A DNA stretch of 33,080 nt from Bryobacterales bacterium. GTDB taxonomy: Bacteria; Acidobacteriota; Terriglobia; Bryobacterales; Bryobacteraceae. Shown piece by piece: positions 19,499 to 27,775 of the stretch (its first letter is position 1; each line of letters starts with the position of its first letter). Location: assembly GCA_016789745.1 (NCBI GenBank), contig JAEUQF010000456.1:1-33080 (forward strand), in the 5' to 3' direction. The notes beneath the pieces were generated by a model that saw only the letters and a list, made by a program, of their open reading frames with translations, made no database searches and had not been told where the DNA came from. A program made the translations under genes and the position numbers.

Positions 19499-20714
19499 AA
19501 CTCCGTCGATTCCCTTTGGCCTGCTGCCCGATCCGCGGCACCTCCGCGGCGGCCGCGTTCGCCAGTGCCTGATGCAGATTTACCAGCGACGGATCCACCA
19601 TGTCCTGCATGACATGGATGGACAGGCCTTCGGCGTCCTTGAAGAAGCGTACCTTTCCCAAGGAATCCAAATCGACGCGAATCCAATCCCCGCGCCGGAT
19701 CTGCTCGGTCGCAATCAGGTTGGCCATCGGCTGCACCACCTGCCGTTCGATGGCCCGCTTCAGATGCCGCGCTCCATACTTGGCGTCTGTGCCGTCGCGC
19801 AGTAGCATCTCCTTGGCCGCCTCGGTAGCGGTAAACACGAACGGCTGTTCCCCTACTGCCAGCAGACGTCCCTGCAGAATTCCCAATTCGATATCCAGAA
19901 TGCGCCGCAACTCTGCTTCGCCCAACGGCTGGAACACCACCACCTTGTCCAGACGGTTCATGAACTCGGGGGTGAATTTGCGCCGCGCCGCCTCGACACC
20001 GGTCCGCGAAATCTTCGACAGCATCGCGGCATCCACCTTCGGGGTCTTCGACGCCTCCTCACGATTCAAGGCGTTAAAGCCCAACCGCGGTGCCAGCAGT
20101 GCCCCCATCTCCGCCGCGCCCAAGTTGCTGGTCATGAAAATCAGGCACTTGGAAAAGTCGACTCGCTTGTTATCCCCCAGCGTTAGCGTCGCCTTATCCA
20201 GGATGCCCAACAACAGGTTCCAGAGCGCGTCGCTCGCCTTCTCAATTTCGTCAAACAGCACGAAGCTGATTTTGCAAGTCTCGGTGTGGTACTGGCCCAA
20301 TTGCTCCTGACTCAGCAGTGGGTGCGTCTCGCGATGCCCCAGGTAGCCCGGAGGCGACCCGATCAATTTCGCAATCTCGTGGCTGTGCTGGAACTCCGCA
20401 CAGTCAATCTTCACCACCCCGCGCGGATTATAAAGCAGGGTTTCCGCCAAGGCTTCCACGATCCGCGTCTTGCCCGACCCGGTTGGGCCCAGGAACAGAA
20501 AGCTCCCGATTGGGCGTCCGGGTGGATTCATCCCGGTCAGAAACAGCTGGTAAATGTTGACGATCTGGTCAATGGCCTCCGACTGTCCAACAATGAGTTG
20601 GCGAAGCCGGCGCTCCAGCATCTCCGCTTCCCGTCCTGTTCTTGACGCATCCAGGGGTATCCCCAGTCGGCCCGCCCTGCTTTCCACCCGCACCGGTGCA
20701 CTAAATAGGCTCAT
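19497..20714 (-). CDS. Stand-alone ClpC/ClpB D2-like AAA+ ATPase
   Basis: A 405-residue protein that matches only the second ATPase module of ClpA/ClpB/ClpC unfoldases plus its small domain. Walker A is GPTGSGKT at 76-83, Walker B is VLFDE at 152-156, then the pore-type stretch GSPPGYLGH (119-127), sensor 1 TSN at 195-197, a FTPEFMNRLD arginine-finger region (Arg254) and sensor 2 GAR at 314-316. Residues 211-213 read LGF at the place where ClpC has the VGF ClpP-docking loop, so ClpP binding is conceivable. There is no N-terminal substrate domain, no D1 and no ClpX zinc finger. The frame opens to 20819, but the ATG at 20714 has AAGGAAAA just before it. It follows the SDR gene on the same strand after 121 bases. 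The substrate is unknown. Confidence 0.87.
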   Translation of the reverse strand: MSLFSAPVRVESRAGRLGIPLDASRTGREAEMLERRLRQLIVGQSEAIDQIVNIYQLFLTGMNPPGRPIGSFLFLGPTGSGKTRIVEALAETLLYNPRGVVKIDCAEFQHSHEIAKLIGSPPGYLGHRETHPLLSQEQLGQYHTETCKISFVLFDEIEKASDALWNLLLGILDKATLTLGDNKRVDFSKCLIFMTSNLGAAEMGALLAPRLGFNALNREEASKTPKVDAAMLSKISRTGVEAARRKFTPEFMNRLDKVVVFQPLGEAELRRILDIELGILQGRLLAVGEQPFVFTATEAAKEMLLRDGTDAKYGARHLKRAIERQVVQPMANLIATEQIRRGDWIRVDLDSLGKVRFFKDAEGLSIHVMQDMVDPSLVNLHQALANAAAAEVPRIGQQAKGNRRS

Positions 20715-20747
20715 TGTCGTTTTCCTTCCATCCTGACCCATACCGGG

Positions 20748-20813
20748 CTGCGAGGAACTATCCTGCAAAAACGGTAGCAACCCGAATTCCAACCTTTTTC
20801 GACGTCCTCGCAG
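20748..20813. repeat. 9-base perfect inverted repeat in the SDR/AAA+ gap
   Basis: CTGCGAGGA (20748-20756) and TCCTCGCAG (20805-20813) are exact inverse complements separated by 48 bases. Inside them, AAAAA and TTTTT could pair again. The structure lies upstream of the AAA+ gene in its untranslated region or promoter. It could be an operator, an RNA fold in the leader, or a processing site; it lacks a terminal T-run, so a plain terminator is unlikely. Confidence 0.45.
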
Positions 20814-20835
20814 TCCCAATTAAGTCATGCTCCTT

Positions 20836-21570
20836 CTATGACTTGCCCGGCCGTGACGGCCGTATCTCCACACGGCTCACCATGGTCCGTTCCGGCATTT
20901 CCAAAACCACGCGTACCACTTCGGCAATATCCTCAGGCTGGATTTTCCAACTGGTACCGGCTCCGCCAGGTCCTCCGAAATCGGTGGCCACGCTGCCGGG
21001 CATCACCGAGCAGACCCGTACGTTATCGTTTCGGTGGTCGAGCATCAGGGCTTCGGTAAAGCCATTCAACCCGAATTTACTGGCGTTATAGGCTGCTCCG
21101 CCGGCGAACGGATTCCGTCCGGCCAAGCTCGACAGATTTACGATGAAGCCGCCGCCGGTCCGCTTGAACCGCTCCACGGCCAGATGGGTGAAGTAGAAGA
21201 CCCCGGTCAGGTTGGTATCCAAGGTGGCCCGCCACTCGGCAGGTGTCATATCCCCGACCGGCTTGAAGATGCCGATTCCTGCGTTGTTTATGAGGATATC
21301 CAATTTTGGAAGAGCCTCATCCACCTTTTGATAAAAGGCAGCAATCGCCGCCTCGCTCGCCACGTCGCAAGCCCAACCCATCGCGGCTTTCCCGGTTTGC
21401 TCCTGCAGCGACGCCACGGCCTTGTCTACTCCCTCCTGGCTCCTGGCACAGATCGCCACCTGGGCGCCGCGCTCCAGCAGCATCCGGGCGATCGCATATC
21501 CGATCCCCCTGGTTCCGCCTGTTACGATCGCCGTCTTTCCGGCAATCCCGTTTCCACTCTCTTTCTGCAT
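20836..21570 (-). CDS. Short-chain dehydrogenase/reductase (SDR)
   Basis: NAD(P)-dependent oxidoreductase, 244 residues, a classical SDR. The cofactor motif is TGGTRGIG at 17-24, the structural motif NNAG at 95-98, and the catalytic residues are Ser148 (NLSS), Tyr161 and Lys165 (YNASK). Asn120 of the tetrad is in LDTNLTGVF. The C-terminal part has MPGSVATDF as in 3-oxoacyl-ACP reductase-like members, but the substrate cannot be inferred. The frame is open to 21672; I choose the ATG at 21570 because AAGGAG lies before it and the Rossmann fold starts soon after. It is divergent from the ccsA-hem operon (111 bases) and upstream of the AAA+ gene. Confidence 0.92.
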   Translation of the reverse strand: MQKESGNGIAGKTAIVTGGTRGIGYAIARMLLERGAQVAICARSQEGVDKAVASLQEQTGKAAMGWACDVASEAAIAAFYQKVDEALPKLDILINNAGIGIFKPVGDMTPAEWRATLDTNLTGVFYFTHLAVERFKRTGGGFIVNLSSLAGRNPFAGGAAYNASKFGLNGFTEALMLDHRNDNVRVCSVMPGSVATDFGGPGGAGTSWKIQPEDIAEVVRVVLEMPERTMVSRVEIRPSRPGKS

Positions 21571-21651
21571 CGGTGAGAATCTCCTTGTCCTCGATGGTAG
21601 CCGGGAATCGGCGACAAAATGACAGTGCGCCTCTCTTCCTGCTCCCTCCGT

Positions 21652-21657
21652 TAGAAT
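21652..21657 (+). promoter_or_regulatory. Weak -10 candidate for the tetrapyrrole operon
   Basis: TAGAAT stands 24 bases before the ccsA-like ATG in the 111-base divergent gap. No convincing -35 and no clear Shine-Dalgarno are visible before that ATG. Confidence 0.25.
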
Positions 21658-21681
21658 AGAAATAGACCGCAAATCTTTCCC

Positions 21682-22503
21682 ATGCAGGAATCCAGCGTTT
21701 TCTGGCTACGGGTGGCGGCCGTCCTCTATTCCGTCGGCCTCCTCCACACGTTGTTCACCTTGCTCTCCCGGCGCACGCAACTGCTCTCGGTGGCGCTCAG
21801 TTCCTTTGTTGTGGCCGTGATCCTGCACCTGGTCTCGCTGGTCGAAATGACGCGCTCGCTCGGCCACCTGCCGGTGGAGAACTTCTACCAATCCGTATCG
21901 CTCTGCGCCTTCTTTATCGCGCTTGTCTTCCTGTTCGTCTGGTGGCGATACCAGTTCGTCCCCCTGGCCCTGTTCCTGTTCCCGTTGGTTTTCCTCATGA
22001 CGCTGGTGGGCTCGATGCAGTCGCCGGTTGCCGGGTGGACCAGCCCGCGCCTCCGCGAAGGCTGGCTCTTTGCTCACGTGCTTGCCGTACTGACCGGCTA
22101 TGCCGCCCTGCTGCTCACCGCCGGGGCCAGCTTCTTCTACCTCATTCGCGAACGCCAGCTCAAGAACAAGCAGCCCGTGAAGCTCTTCGAACATCTGCCG
22201 CCGCTCGGCACTCTCGACAAAATAATCACCAACTCGCTGGGCATCACCTTTCTGTTCATCACCAGCGGCGTCATCGCGGGCCTGACCTGGGCTTTCATCG
22301 AATCCGGCACGCGCTGGATCTCCGATGCCCGCATACACGTCGCTCTCATCACCTGGGTGCTGTGCCTGGTAGCCGTCTTCCTGCGCAACACCGCCGGCTG
22401 GCGCGGCCGCAAAGCCGCCTTCTTATCCCTCGCCCTGATGGGCTGCGCCGCTGTTACCTGGGCGGCCCACATCGGCCTTCGCCCGCTCCTGATGGAACGA
22501 TGA
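21682..22503 (+). CDS. CcsA/HemX-like cytochrome c assembly membrane protein
   Basis: Polytopic membrane protein of 273 residues with about eight helices, of the CcsA/CcmF/HemX cytochrome-c-assembly type (PF01578). The diagnostic stretch is REGWLFAHVLAVLTGYAALLLTAGASFFYLI with a conserved His, followed by PPLGTLDKIITNSLGITFLFITSGVIAGLTWAF. The position directly before hemA, with the stop overlapping the hemA ATG by four bases (ATGA), is the classic place of hemX, whose product influences HemA level in Bacillus. Distinguishing a haem-handling CcsA from a HemX regulator is not possible here: no ccsB/resB is adjacent, which slightly favours the HemX role. It heads the hem operon and is divergent from the SDR gene. 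Confidence 0.87.
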   Translation: MQESSVFWLRVAAVLYSVGLLHTLFTLLSRRTQLLSVALSSFVVAVILHLVSLVEMTRSLGHLPVENFYQSVSLCAFFIALVFLFVWWRYQFVPLALFLFPLVFLMTLVGSMQSPVAGWTSPRLREGWLFAHVLAVLTGYAALLLTAGASFFYLIRERQLKNKQPVKLFEHLPPLGTLDKIITNSLGITFLFITSGVIAGLTWAFIESGTRWISDARIHVALITWVLCLVAVFLRNTAGWRGRKAAFLSLALMGCAAVTWAAHIGLRPLLMER

Positions 22504-23756
22504 AACTCTTCATCACAGGCCTGAACCACCGCACCGCACCCGTTGAGGTGCGCGAGAAAGTCGCGTTCCCGGCGGCCAATATCGAAGAAGCCCTGCGCGG
22601 GCTGCTGGCCCAGTCCGGCGTCGAAGAGGGTGTCATCCTGTCCACGTGTAATCGCGTCGAAGTGGCCGTGGCCGGCGAATGCGACGGCAAAGCGGTTGTC
22701 GAAAAGTTCCTCGCCGTGGCCCGCAACGTCCCGGAGACGCAGATATCCGAGCATCTCTACCACTACCAGGGGCGTGAAGCCATCCGCCACCTGTTCCGCG
22801 TCGCCTCTTCGCTCGATTCCATGGTGGTCGGCGAGCCCCAGATCCTGGGCCAGCTCAAGGACGCTTACACCGCCGCCAAAAACTCCGGCACCCTGAACGG
22901 CTTCCTCGACGGCCTGCTCACCCGCGCCTTTTCCGTCGCCAAGCGCGTGCGGTCGGAAACCGAAATCGGGCAGAATGCCGTCAGTGTCTCCTATGCGGCC
23001 GTTGAACTCGCCCGCGAGATCTTCGGCAAGCTCCAGGGGCACGCCATCCTGCTGATCGGCGCGGGCAAGATGTCGGAACTTGCCGCGCGCCACCTGCACC
23101 GGGCCGGAGCCGAGCGGATCTTCGTCACCAACCGCACGCGCGAACGGGCCGACCAGGTGGCCGCGATCTTCAATGGAACCGTTGTTCCCTACGAAAACTT
23201 CCAGGCCTCGCTCACGCAGGTGGACATCGTCATAACTTCGTCAGGCGCTCCGCATTACATCCTGACGCGCGATCAGATGAAGAGCGTGCTGCAACAACGA
23301 AAGAATAAGCCGATCTTCCTGATTGATATCGCCGTCCCCCGCAATATCGACCCGGCGATCAACAAGCTCGATAACGCCTTCCTGTACGACATCGACGACC
23401 TTGGCCGCGTGGTGGAACAGAATCGCGTCTCGCGCCAGCAGGAGGCCGAAGAGGCCGAGCGCATTATTGAAGAGGAAGTGGAGAAGATGGTGGCGCGCCT
23501 GCGCGAGCGCGAGGTGGCGCCTACCATCGTCCGGCTCCAGGAACAGTTGGAAGCCATCCGTAGTGGGGAACTCGACCGTCTGCGCGGCCGCCTCGGCAAC
23601 CTCACCACGCAGCAGGAAGAGGCTCTCGATGCGCTCACCAAGGGCATGATGGCGAAGGTGGCCCACGGCGCCATCGCCGAGGTGCGCAAACAGGCCAGCC
23701 GCGGCGACGCCACTGTCATCGACACCATTCGCCGCATCTTCCGCATCCCGGAGTAA
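22500..23756 (+). CDS. hemA: Glutamyl-tRNA reductase
   Basis: First committed enzyme of C5-pathway tetrapyrrole synthesis: reduces glutamyl-tRNA(Glu) to glutamate-1-semialdehyde with NADPH. The 418 residues begin FITGLNHRTAPVEVREK, carry the catalytic Cys50 in ILSTCNRVE, then VASSLDSMVVGEPQILGQ, AKRVRSETEIG and the NADPH site LLIGAGKMSELAARHL, and end with the long dimerisation helices. The open frame continues upstream to 21942 inside the previous gene. The true start is the ATG at 22500, where the conserved N-terminus begins and which overlaps the upstream stop (ATGA). hemC follows after 10 bases. The aminomutase hemL and hemB needed for the next steps are not in the window. Confidence 0.97.
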   Translation: MKLFITGLNHRTAPVEVREKVAFPAANIEEALRGLLAQSGVEEGVILSTCNRVEVAVAGECDGKAVVEKFLAVARNVPETQISEHLYHYQGREAIRHLFRVASSLDSMVVGEPQILGQLKDAYTAAKNSGTLNGFLDGLLTRAFSVAKRVRSETEIGQNAVSVSYAAVELAREIFGKLQGHAILLIGAGKMSELAARHLHRAGAERIFVTNRTRERADQVAAIFNGTVVPYENFQASLTQVDIVITSSGAPHYILTRDQMKSVLQQRKNKPIFLIDIAVPRNIDPAINKLDNAFLYDIDDLGRVVEQNRVSRQQEAEEAERIIEEEVEKMVARLREREVAPTIVRLQEQLEAIRSGELDRLRGRLGNLTTQQEEALDALTKGMMAKVAHGAIAEVRKQASRGDATVIDTIRRIFRIPE

Positions 23757-23766
23757 CATCAAGCTA

Positions 23767-24666
23767 ATGCTCAAAATCGGTTCGCGCGGCTCGCAGCTTG
23801 CCCTGTGGCAATCCAATTGGGTCAAGGATCAACTGGCCGCCAAAGGTATCGCAGCCGAAATCGAGATCATCCACACTACCGGTGACAAGATCACCGATGT
23901 GCCGCTGTCGCAGGTGGGCTCGAAAGGCCTGTTCACCAAGGAGATCGAAGAGGCGCTGCTCGACAAACGCGTCGACCTGGCGGTGCATTCCATGAAGGAC
24001 ATGCCCACCGACCTGCCCGACGGGCTCACCATCGCCGCTGTGCCGCCTCGGGAAGACCCGCGCGACGCGCTCATCGGCTACAAGCTCAACGATCTGCCCC
24101 GCTACGCGCGCGTCGGCACCAGTTCCCTGCGCCGCACCGCGCAGTTGAAGGCGCTGCGACCGGACTTGCGTATCGAGTCCATCCGCGGCAATGTCGACAC
24201 GCGCCTGCGCAAGCTGGACGAAGGGCTTTTCGACGCCATCGTGCTTGCCGCCGCCGGCCTCACGCGCCTGGGCTGGAAGGATCGGATCACCGAATATCTT
24301 TCCGCCGACGTGATGTGTCCCGCCGTAGGCCAGGGGGCGCTTGCCATCGAGACCCGCTCCGACCAAGGCGAAGGCTTCCAGGCCGCCCGCTCGCTGAACG
24401 ACAACCGCACCGCGCTCTGCGTGGCCGCCGAACGCGCGCTGCTGGCCGAGATGGGGGGCGGCTGCCAGGTACCCCTCGGGGCCCATGCTAAGAAAGACAA
24501 CCTGCTCCATCTGCAGGCAGTGGTGGTGTCGCCGGATGGGGAGAAGGTCGTCCGCAACAAGACCACGGGGGACCCGCGCCATCCGGAAAAGATCGGCCAG
24601 CGGCTGGCGTTGACCATGCTGGATTTGGGAGCCCGCCAGATTCTTGATAAAGTCTATGGCCGCTAA
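23767..24666 (+). CDS. hemC: Hydroxymethylbilane synthase (porphobilinogen deaminase)
   Basis: Condenses four porphobilinogen units into hydroxymethylbilane. The 299 residues have the usual three domains: KIGSRGSQLALWQSNWV at the start, VHSMKDMPTDLP with catalytic Asp78 (E. coli Asp84), REDPRDALI, VGTSSLRRTAQL and RGNVDTRLRKLDEG lining the cofactor. Cys233 in MGGGCQVPLGAH carries the dipyrromethane cofactor by thioether. Length and motifs are normal for the family. It begins 10 bases after hemA, and its last 11 bases overlap the ATG of the cobA-hemD fusion gene, so the operon order is hemA-hemC-cobA/hemD. Confidence 0.97.
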   Translation: MLKIGSRGSQLALWQSNWVKDQLAAKGIAAEIEIIHTTGDKITDVPLSQVGSKGLFTKEIEEALLDKRVDLAVHSMKDMPTDLPDGLTIAAVPPREDPRDALIGYKLNDLPRYARVGTSSLRRTAQLKALRPDLRIESIRGNVDTRLRKLDEGLFDAIVLAAAGLTRLGWKDRITEYLSADVMCPAVGQGALAIETRSDQGEGFQAARSLNDNRTALCVAAERALLAEMGGGCQVPLGAHAKKDNLLHLQAVVVSPDGEKVVRNKTTGDPRHPEKIGQRLALTMLDLGARQILDKVYGR

Positions 24667-26134
24667 GGTCTACCTGGTCGGTGCCGGCCCCGGCGACCCC
24701 GGCCTGCTCACCTGGAAAGGCCGGCTGGCGCTGGCCCGTGCCGATGTCGTCCTCTACGACAACCTCGCCAACCCTGCGTTACTCCGGCTCGCCCCACCGG
24801 ACGCCGAACATCTTTATGTTGGCAAGAAGAAGTCGCATCATCCGGTGACGCAGGACGAAATCTGCGCGCTGCTCATCGGGAAGGCTCGCGCGGGGAAGAC
24901 GGTGGTCCGGCTAAAAGGCGGCGATCCGTTTATCTTCGGGCGTGGAGGCGAAGAGGCCGAAGCGCTGGTGGACGCCGGCATTCCCTTCGAAGTCATCCCG
25001 GGGGTGACCACGCCGCTGGGCATCGCAGCCTATTGCGGCGTTCCGCTTACGCATCGCGAGCACACCTCGGCTGTCACCTTCGTCACTGGCCACAACATCG
25101 ACGCCATTGACTGGGCGAGAGTTGGCCACGCGGAGACCCTGGTGCTGTTCATGGGTCACACGAACGCCGCCGGCATCGTCGCCGAACTGCTGCGTCAGGG
25201 GCGCCATCCCGACACCCCCGCGGTGGCCGTCCGCTGGGCCACCCGGCCCGACCAGCAATGCATCACGGGCACGCTGGCTACCATCGCCGCGCAAGCCGCC
25301 GCGTTGAAGCCGCCCGTCACCTTCGTTATCGGCGAAGTCGTGCGCCTGCGCGACAAGCTCAATTGGTATGAGCATCTGCCGCTATTCGGTCAGCGCATCG
25401 TCAACACGCGCGCCAAGGATCAGGCGCCCGAACTCACCGAACGCCTGGAAGCCCTCGGCGCCGAGGTCATCGAGTATCCGGTGATTGAAATCGCGCCGCC
25501 CGCCGATTGGACCGCGCTCGACAACGCGCTGGAGAACCTGCCCGACTACGACTGGCTGCTGTTCACCTCCCCCAACGCCGTGCGCTACTTCTTCCAGCGC
25601 CTGGACGCCTCGCCTTATGACGTGCGCGATATCCACGGCCGCATCTGCGCCATCGGTCCGGTGACGAAAGCGACGCTCGAAGCCGCGCATCTGAAAGTCG
25701 ACCTTGTCCCCCAGGAGTACGTTGCCGAAAGCGTGGTCGATGCCTTCGCCGATATCCCTCTGGAGGGCCGTGTGATTCTGATGCCGCGCGCCGCGGTCGC
25801 CCGCGATGTTGTGCCGGATGCTCTCCGCCAGCGCGGCGCCACGGTCGAGATCGTCGACGCCTACCGCAACGTCGTGCCAGCCTCGGTTCCTGAAGGCGCG
25901 CTCGATCGCAAACCCACCTGGATCACGTTCACCAGTTCCTCCACCGTGAAGAACTTCCTGGCGCTGGCCGGGCGCGAGATCCTGGACGGCGTTCGCATCG
26001 CCTCCATCGGCCCGGTCACGTCGGAAACCGCTCGCAAGCACGGCCTCACGGTTACCGCCGAAGCGCAGCCACATACAATAGAAGGGCTGGTCCAAGCCCT
26101 ATGCAATACGTCAATCTCGGCAACACCGGAGTAA
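24656..26134 (+). CDS. cobA-hemD: Fused uroporphyrinogen-III C-methyltransferase / uroporphyrinogen-III synthase
   Basis: A bifunctional protein of 492 residues. Residues 1-245 are a SUMT (CobA) domain: KVYLVGAGPGDPGLLT, VVRLKGGDPFIFGRGGEEAE, VIPGVTTPLGIAAYCGVPLTHR and VLFMGHTNA; it methylates uroporphyrinogen III to precorrin-2 for sirohaem or B12. Residues about 250-485 are a HemD domain: GQRIVNTRAKDQAPELTERLEALGAE, WLLFTSPNAVRYFF, ICAIGPVTKATLE, ITFTSSSTVKNFL and IASIGPVTSETARKHG; it closes hydroxymethylbilane to uroporphyrinogen III. Fusion puts the product of one site next to the other. The frame opens at a TTG (24644), but the ATG at 24656 is preferred since the SUMT motif starts at once. 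The start overlaps hemC by 11 bases; the last 34 bases overlap the aldo/keto reductase gene. Confidence 0.95.
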   Translation: MAAKVYLVGAGPGDPGLLTWKGRLALARADVVLYDNLANPALLRLAPPDAEHLYVGKKKSHHPVTQDEICALLIGKARAGKTVVRLKGGDPFIFGRGGEEAEALVDAGIPFEVIPGVTTPLGIAAYCGVPLTHREHTSAVTFVTGHNIDAIDWARVGHAETLVLFMGHTNAAGIVAELLRQGRHPDTPAVAVRWATRPDQQCITGTLATIAAQAAALKPPVTFVIGEVVRLRDKLNWYEHLPLFGQRIVNTRAKDQAPELTERLEALGAEVIEYPVIEIAPPADWTALDNALENLPDYDWLLFTSPNAVRYFFQRLDASPYDVRDIHGRICAIGPVTKATLEAAHLKVDLVPQEYVAESVVDAFADIPLEGRVILMPRAAVARDVVPDALRQRGATVEIVDAYRNVVPASVPEGALDRKPTWITFTSSSTVKNFLALAGREILDGVRIASIGPVTSETARKHGLTVTAEAQPHTIEGLVQALCNTSISATPE

Positions 26135-27084
26135 AGGTTTCGCGGCTGTGTCTCGGCTGCATGAGCTACGGCTCCAAGTCGTGGCGCGAGTGGGTTCTGG
26201 AGGAGGACGAGAGCCTGCCGTTCTTCCGGAAGTGCATCGAATCCGGCATCAACTTCTTCGACACGGCCGACATCTATTCTCTTGGCCGTAGTGAAGAGAT
26301 CCTCGGCAACGCCCTTCGCAAGCTGAACGTGAAGCGCGACAACGTCGTCATCGCCACCAAGGTGTTCAATCCCATGAGTGACGACCCCAACGACCGCGGC
26401 CTTTCCCGGAAGCACATCCTCAAATCCATCGACGCCTCGCTGCAGCGCCTGCGGATGGATCACGTCGACCTTTACCAGATCCATCGCTTTGACTACAACA
26501 CGCCGATCGAAGAGACCATGGACGCCCTAACCGACGTGGTTCGCGCGGGCAAGGCGTTGTACCTGGGGGCCTCCTCCATGTACGCCTGGCAGTTCGCGCG
26601 CATGCTGCACACCGCGGACCGGCTGGGCCTGTCGCGCTTCGTCACCATGCAGAATCACTACAACCTGGTCTATCGCGAAGAGGAGCGCGAGATGCTGCCG
26701 CTGTGCCGCGCCGAAAAGGTCGGGATCATTCCCTGGAGTCCGCTCGCCCGCGGCTTCCTGGCCGGCAATCGCAACAAGCAGGATAAAGGCGACACGTCTC
26801 GCGCCAGGACCGACGACTTCGCCCACAAGCTGTACTACCAGGATTCCGACTTCGCCATCGTCGACCGAGTCTCGGAGATCGCCGGCAAGCGTGGCGTGAA
26901 GAACGTGCAGGTGGCGCTGGCGTGGATTCTCGCCCAGCCCGGCATCACGGCGCCCATTATCGGCGCCACGAAGCTCGATCACCTGGAAGAGGCGGTGGCC
27001 GCACTCGACCTGGAACTGACACCTGACGAAGTCAGGATGCTTGGCGAACTCTACACGCCGCATCCGATTCTTGGGCACAGCTAG
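26101..27084 (+). CDS. Aldo/keto reductase
   Basis: NADPH-dependent oxidoreductase of 327 residues, a TIM barrel similar to YajO/YghZ-type aldo/keto reductases. The start reads MQYVNLGNTGVKVSRLCLGC, the typical N-terminus, so the ATG at 26101 is trusted although it lies inside the end of cobA-hemD (34-base overlap). The catalytic tetrad is intact: Asp54 and Tyr59 (FFDTADIYS), Lys87 (ATKVFNP) and His128 (YQIHRFD). The C-terminal cofactor region has IPWSPLARGFLAG and PIIGATKLDHLEEAVAAL. Long overlap implies translational coupling with the tetrapyrrole genes, but no tetrapyrrole role is established for this family; it may be a passenger in the operon. Confidence 0.94.
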   Translation: MQYVNLGNTGVKVSRLCLGCMSYGSKSWREWVLEEDESLPFFRKCIESGINFFDTADIYSLGRSEEILGNALRKLNVKRDNVVIATKVFNPMSDDPNDRGLSRKHILKSIDASLQRLRMDHVDLYQIHRFDYNTPIEETMDALTDVVRAGKALYLGASSMYAWQFARMLHTADRLGLSRFVTMQNHYNLVYREEEREMLPLCRAEKVGIIPWSPLARGFLAGNRNKQDKGDTSRARTDDFAHKLYYQDSDFAIVDRVSEIAGKRGVKNVQVALAWILAQPGITAPIIGATKLDHLEEAVAALDLELTPDEVRMLGELYTPHPILGHS

Positions 27085-27655
27085 GCGTTGGCGCCCACTT
27101 GCTCTACTGCTGATCTTCACGATCGTCGCACCCGCACAGGTTCGACGTAGCATCGGCAAGACCAGCGCCAGCGGTGTCACCTTACGCAAGCGCTCCAACG
27201 TCAACCCGCTCATCGCCGGCGCCGGTACCGCCGAACTTGCCTGGGCGGGTCTCTACTCTTTCCGCCAGGCGTCGTGGAGCGCGCCCGCATCCCTGCGTGT
27301 CACGCCAGCACACACCGGCTTCTGGAGCCGTACCGAACTCGGCCTCGCTTCCGACACCCATACGCTTTCGGTGACCGGTACACACGTGCTGGTCGAACGC
27401 GAGCACTTCGACATCGCTGTTGCCCCGCAGGCAACTTTCTTCGTGCGAGATGGTTCCGGAACTCGCCTCGGCGCGCTCGCCGTGGTTCGCTATGATCACC
27501 GCGACCACACCGTCAGCGCTATTCTCAACTGGACTGCCGCCACCCGCGCCTCCCGTGGCAACCCCGAACATCTGGCGAACTTCGGGTTGGGCTACGGCTG
27601 GAAGCGCGGGCGCTGGTCGCCCCACGTGAACCTCGTACGGGAGGTCGCCACTTGA
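27071..27655 (+). pseudogene. Secreted/outer-membrane-like beta protein, apparently truncated by frameshift
   Basis: About 194 residues, not recognised by name. A TTG at 27071 (overlapping the reductase end; another TTG at 27041) gives GTARRWRPLALLLIFTIVAPAQV, a signal peptide. The mature part alternates polar and hydrophobic residues as in beta-barrel proteins: RTELGLASDTHTLSVTGTHVLV, GTRLGALAVVRYDHRD, LANFGLGYGWKRGRWSPHVNLV. The frame stops with TGA at 27653-27655 in mid-pattern. A second frame then continues for 38 codons to 27768 with further strands (GRISLDVTAQHVSLG, DHQILVGLNIAGLRLRR). One added base near 27650 would join them into one protein of about 232 residues. It could be a real frameshift, an assembly error, or two overlapping genes (the stop overlaps a TTG as TTGA). 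No strong ribosome site supports either start. Confidence 0.55.
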
Positions 27656-27768
27656 CGGGACGAATCTCGCTCGATGTGACCGCCCAACACGTCAGCCTGG
27701 GACGCGGCGCCACGGACCACCAAATCCTGGTCGGGCTGAACATCGCCGGCCTCCGCCTTCGCCGCTGA
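27652..27768 (+). other. Probable out-of-frame 3' end of the preceding beta protein gene
   Basis: A 38-codon open stretch starting at a TTG that overlaps the previous TGA and ending with TGA at 27766-27768. Its translation (TGRISLDVTAQHVSLG ... LVGLNIAGLRLRR) consists of two beta-strand-like segments that look like the natural end of the upstream barrel-like protein. I treat it as the frameshifted tail rather than an independent gene. Confidence 0.45.
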
Positions 27769-27775
27769 TCTGTGC

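Noticed and set aside
21942..22499. Upstream extension of the hemA frame to 604 residues
   Set aside because: It runs through the membrane-protein gene in another frame, gives Pro/Arg-rich nonsense, and the conserved HemA N-terminus starts at the ATG at 22500.
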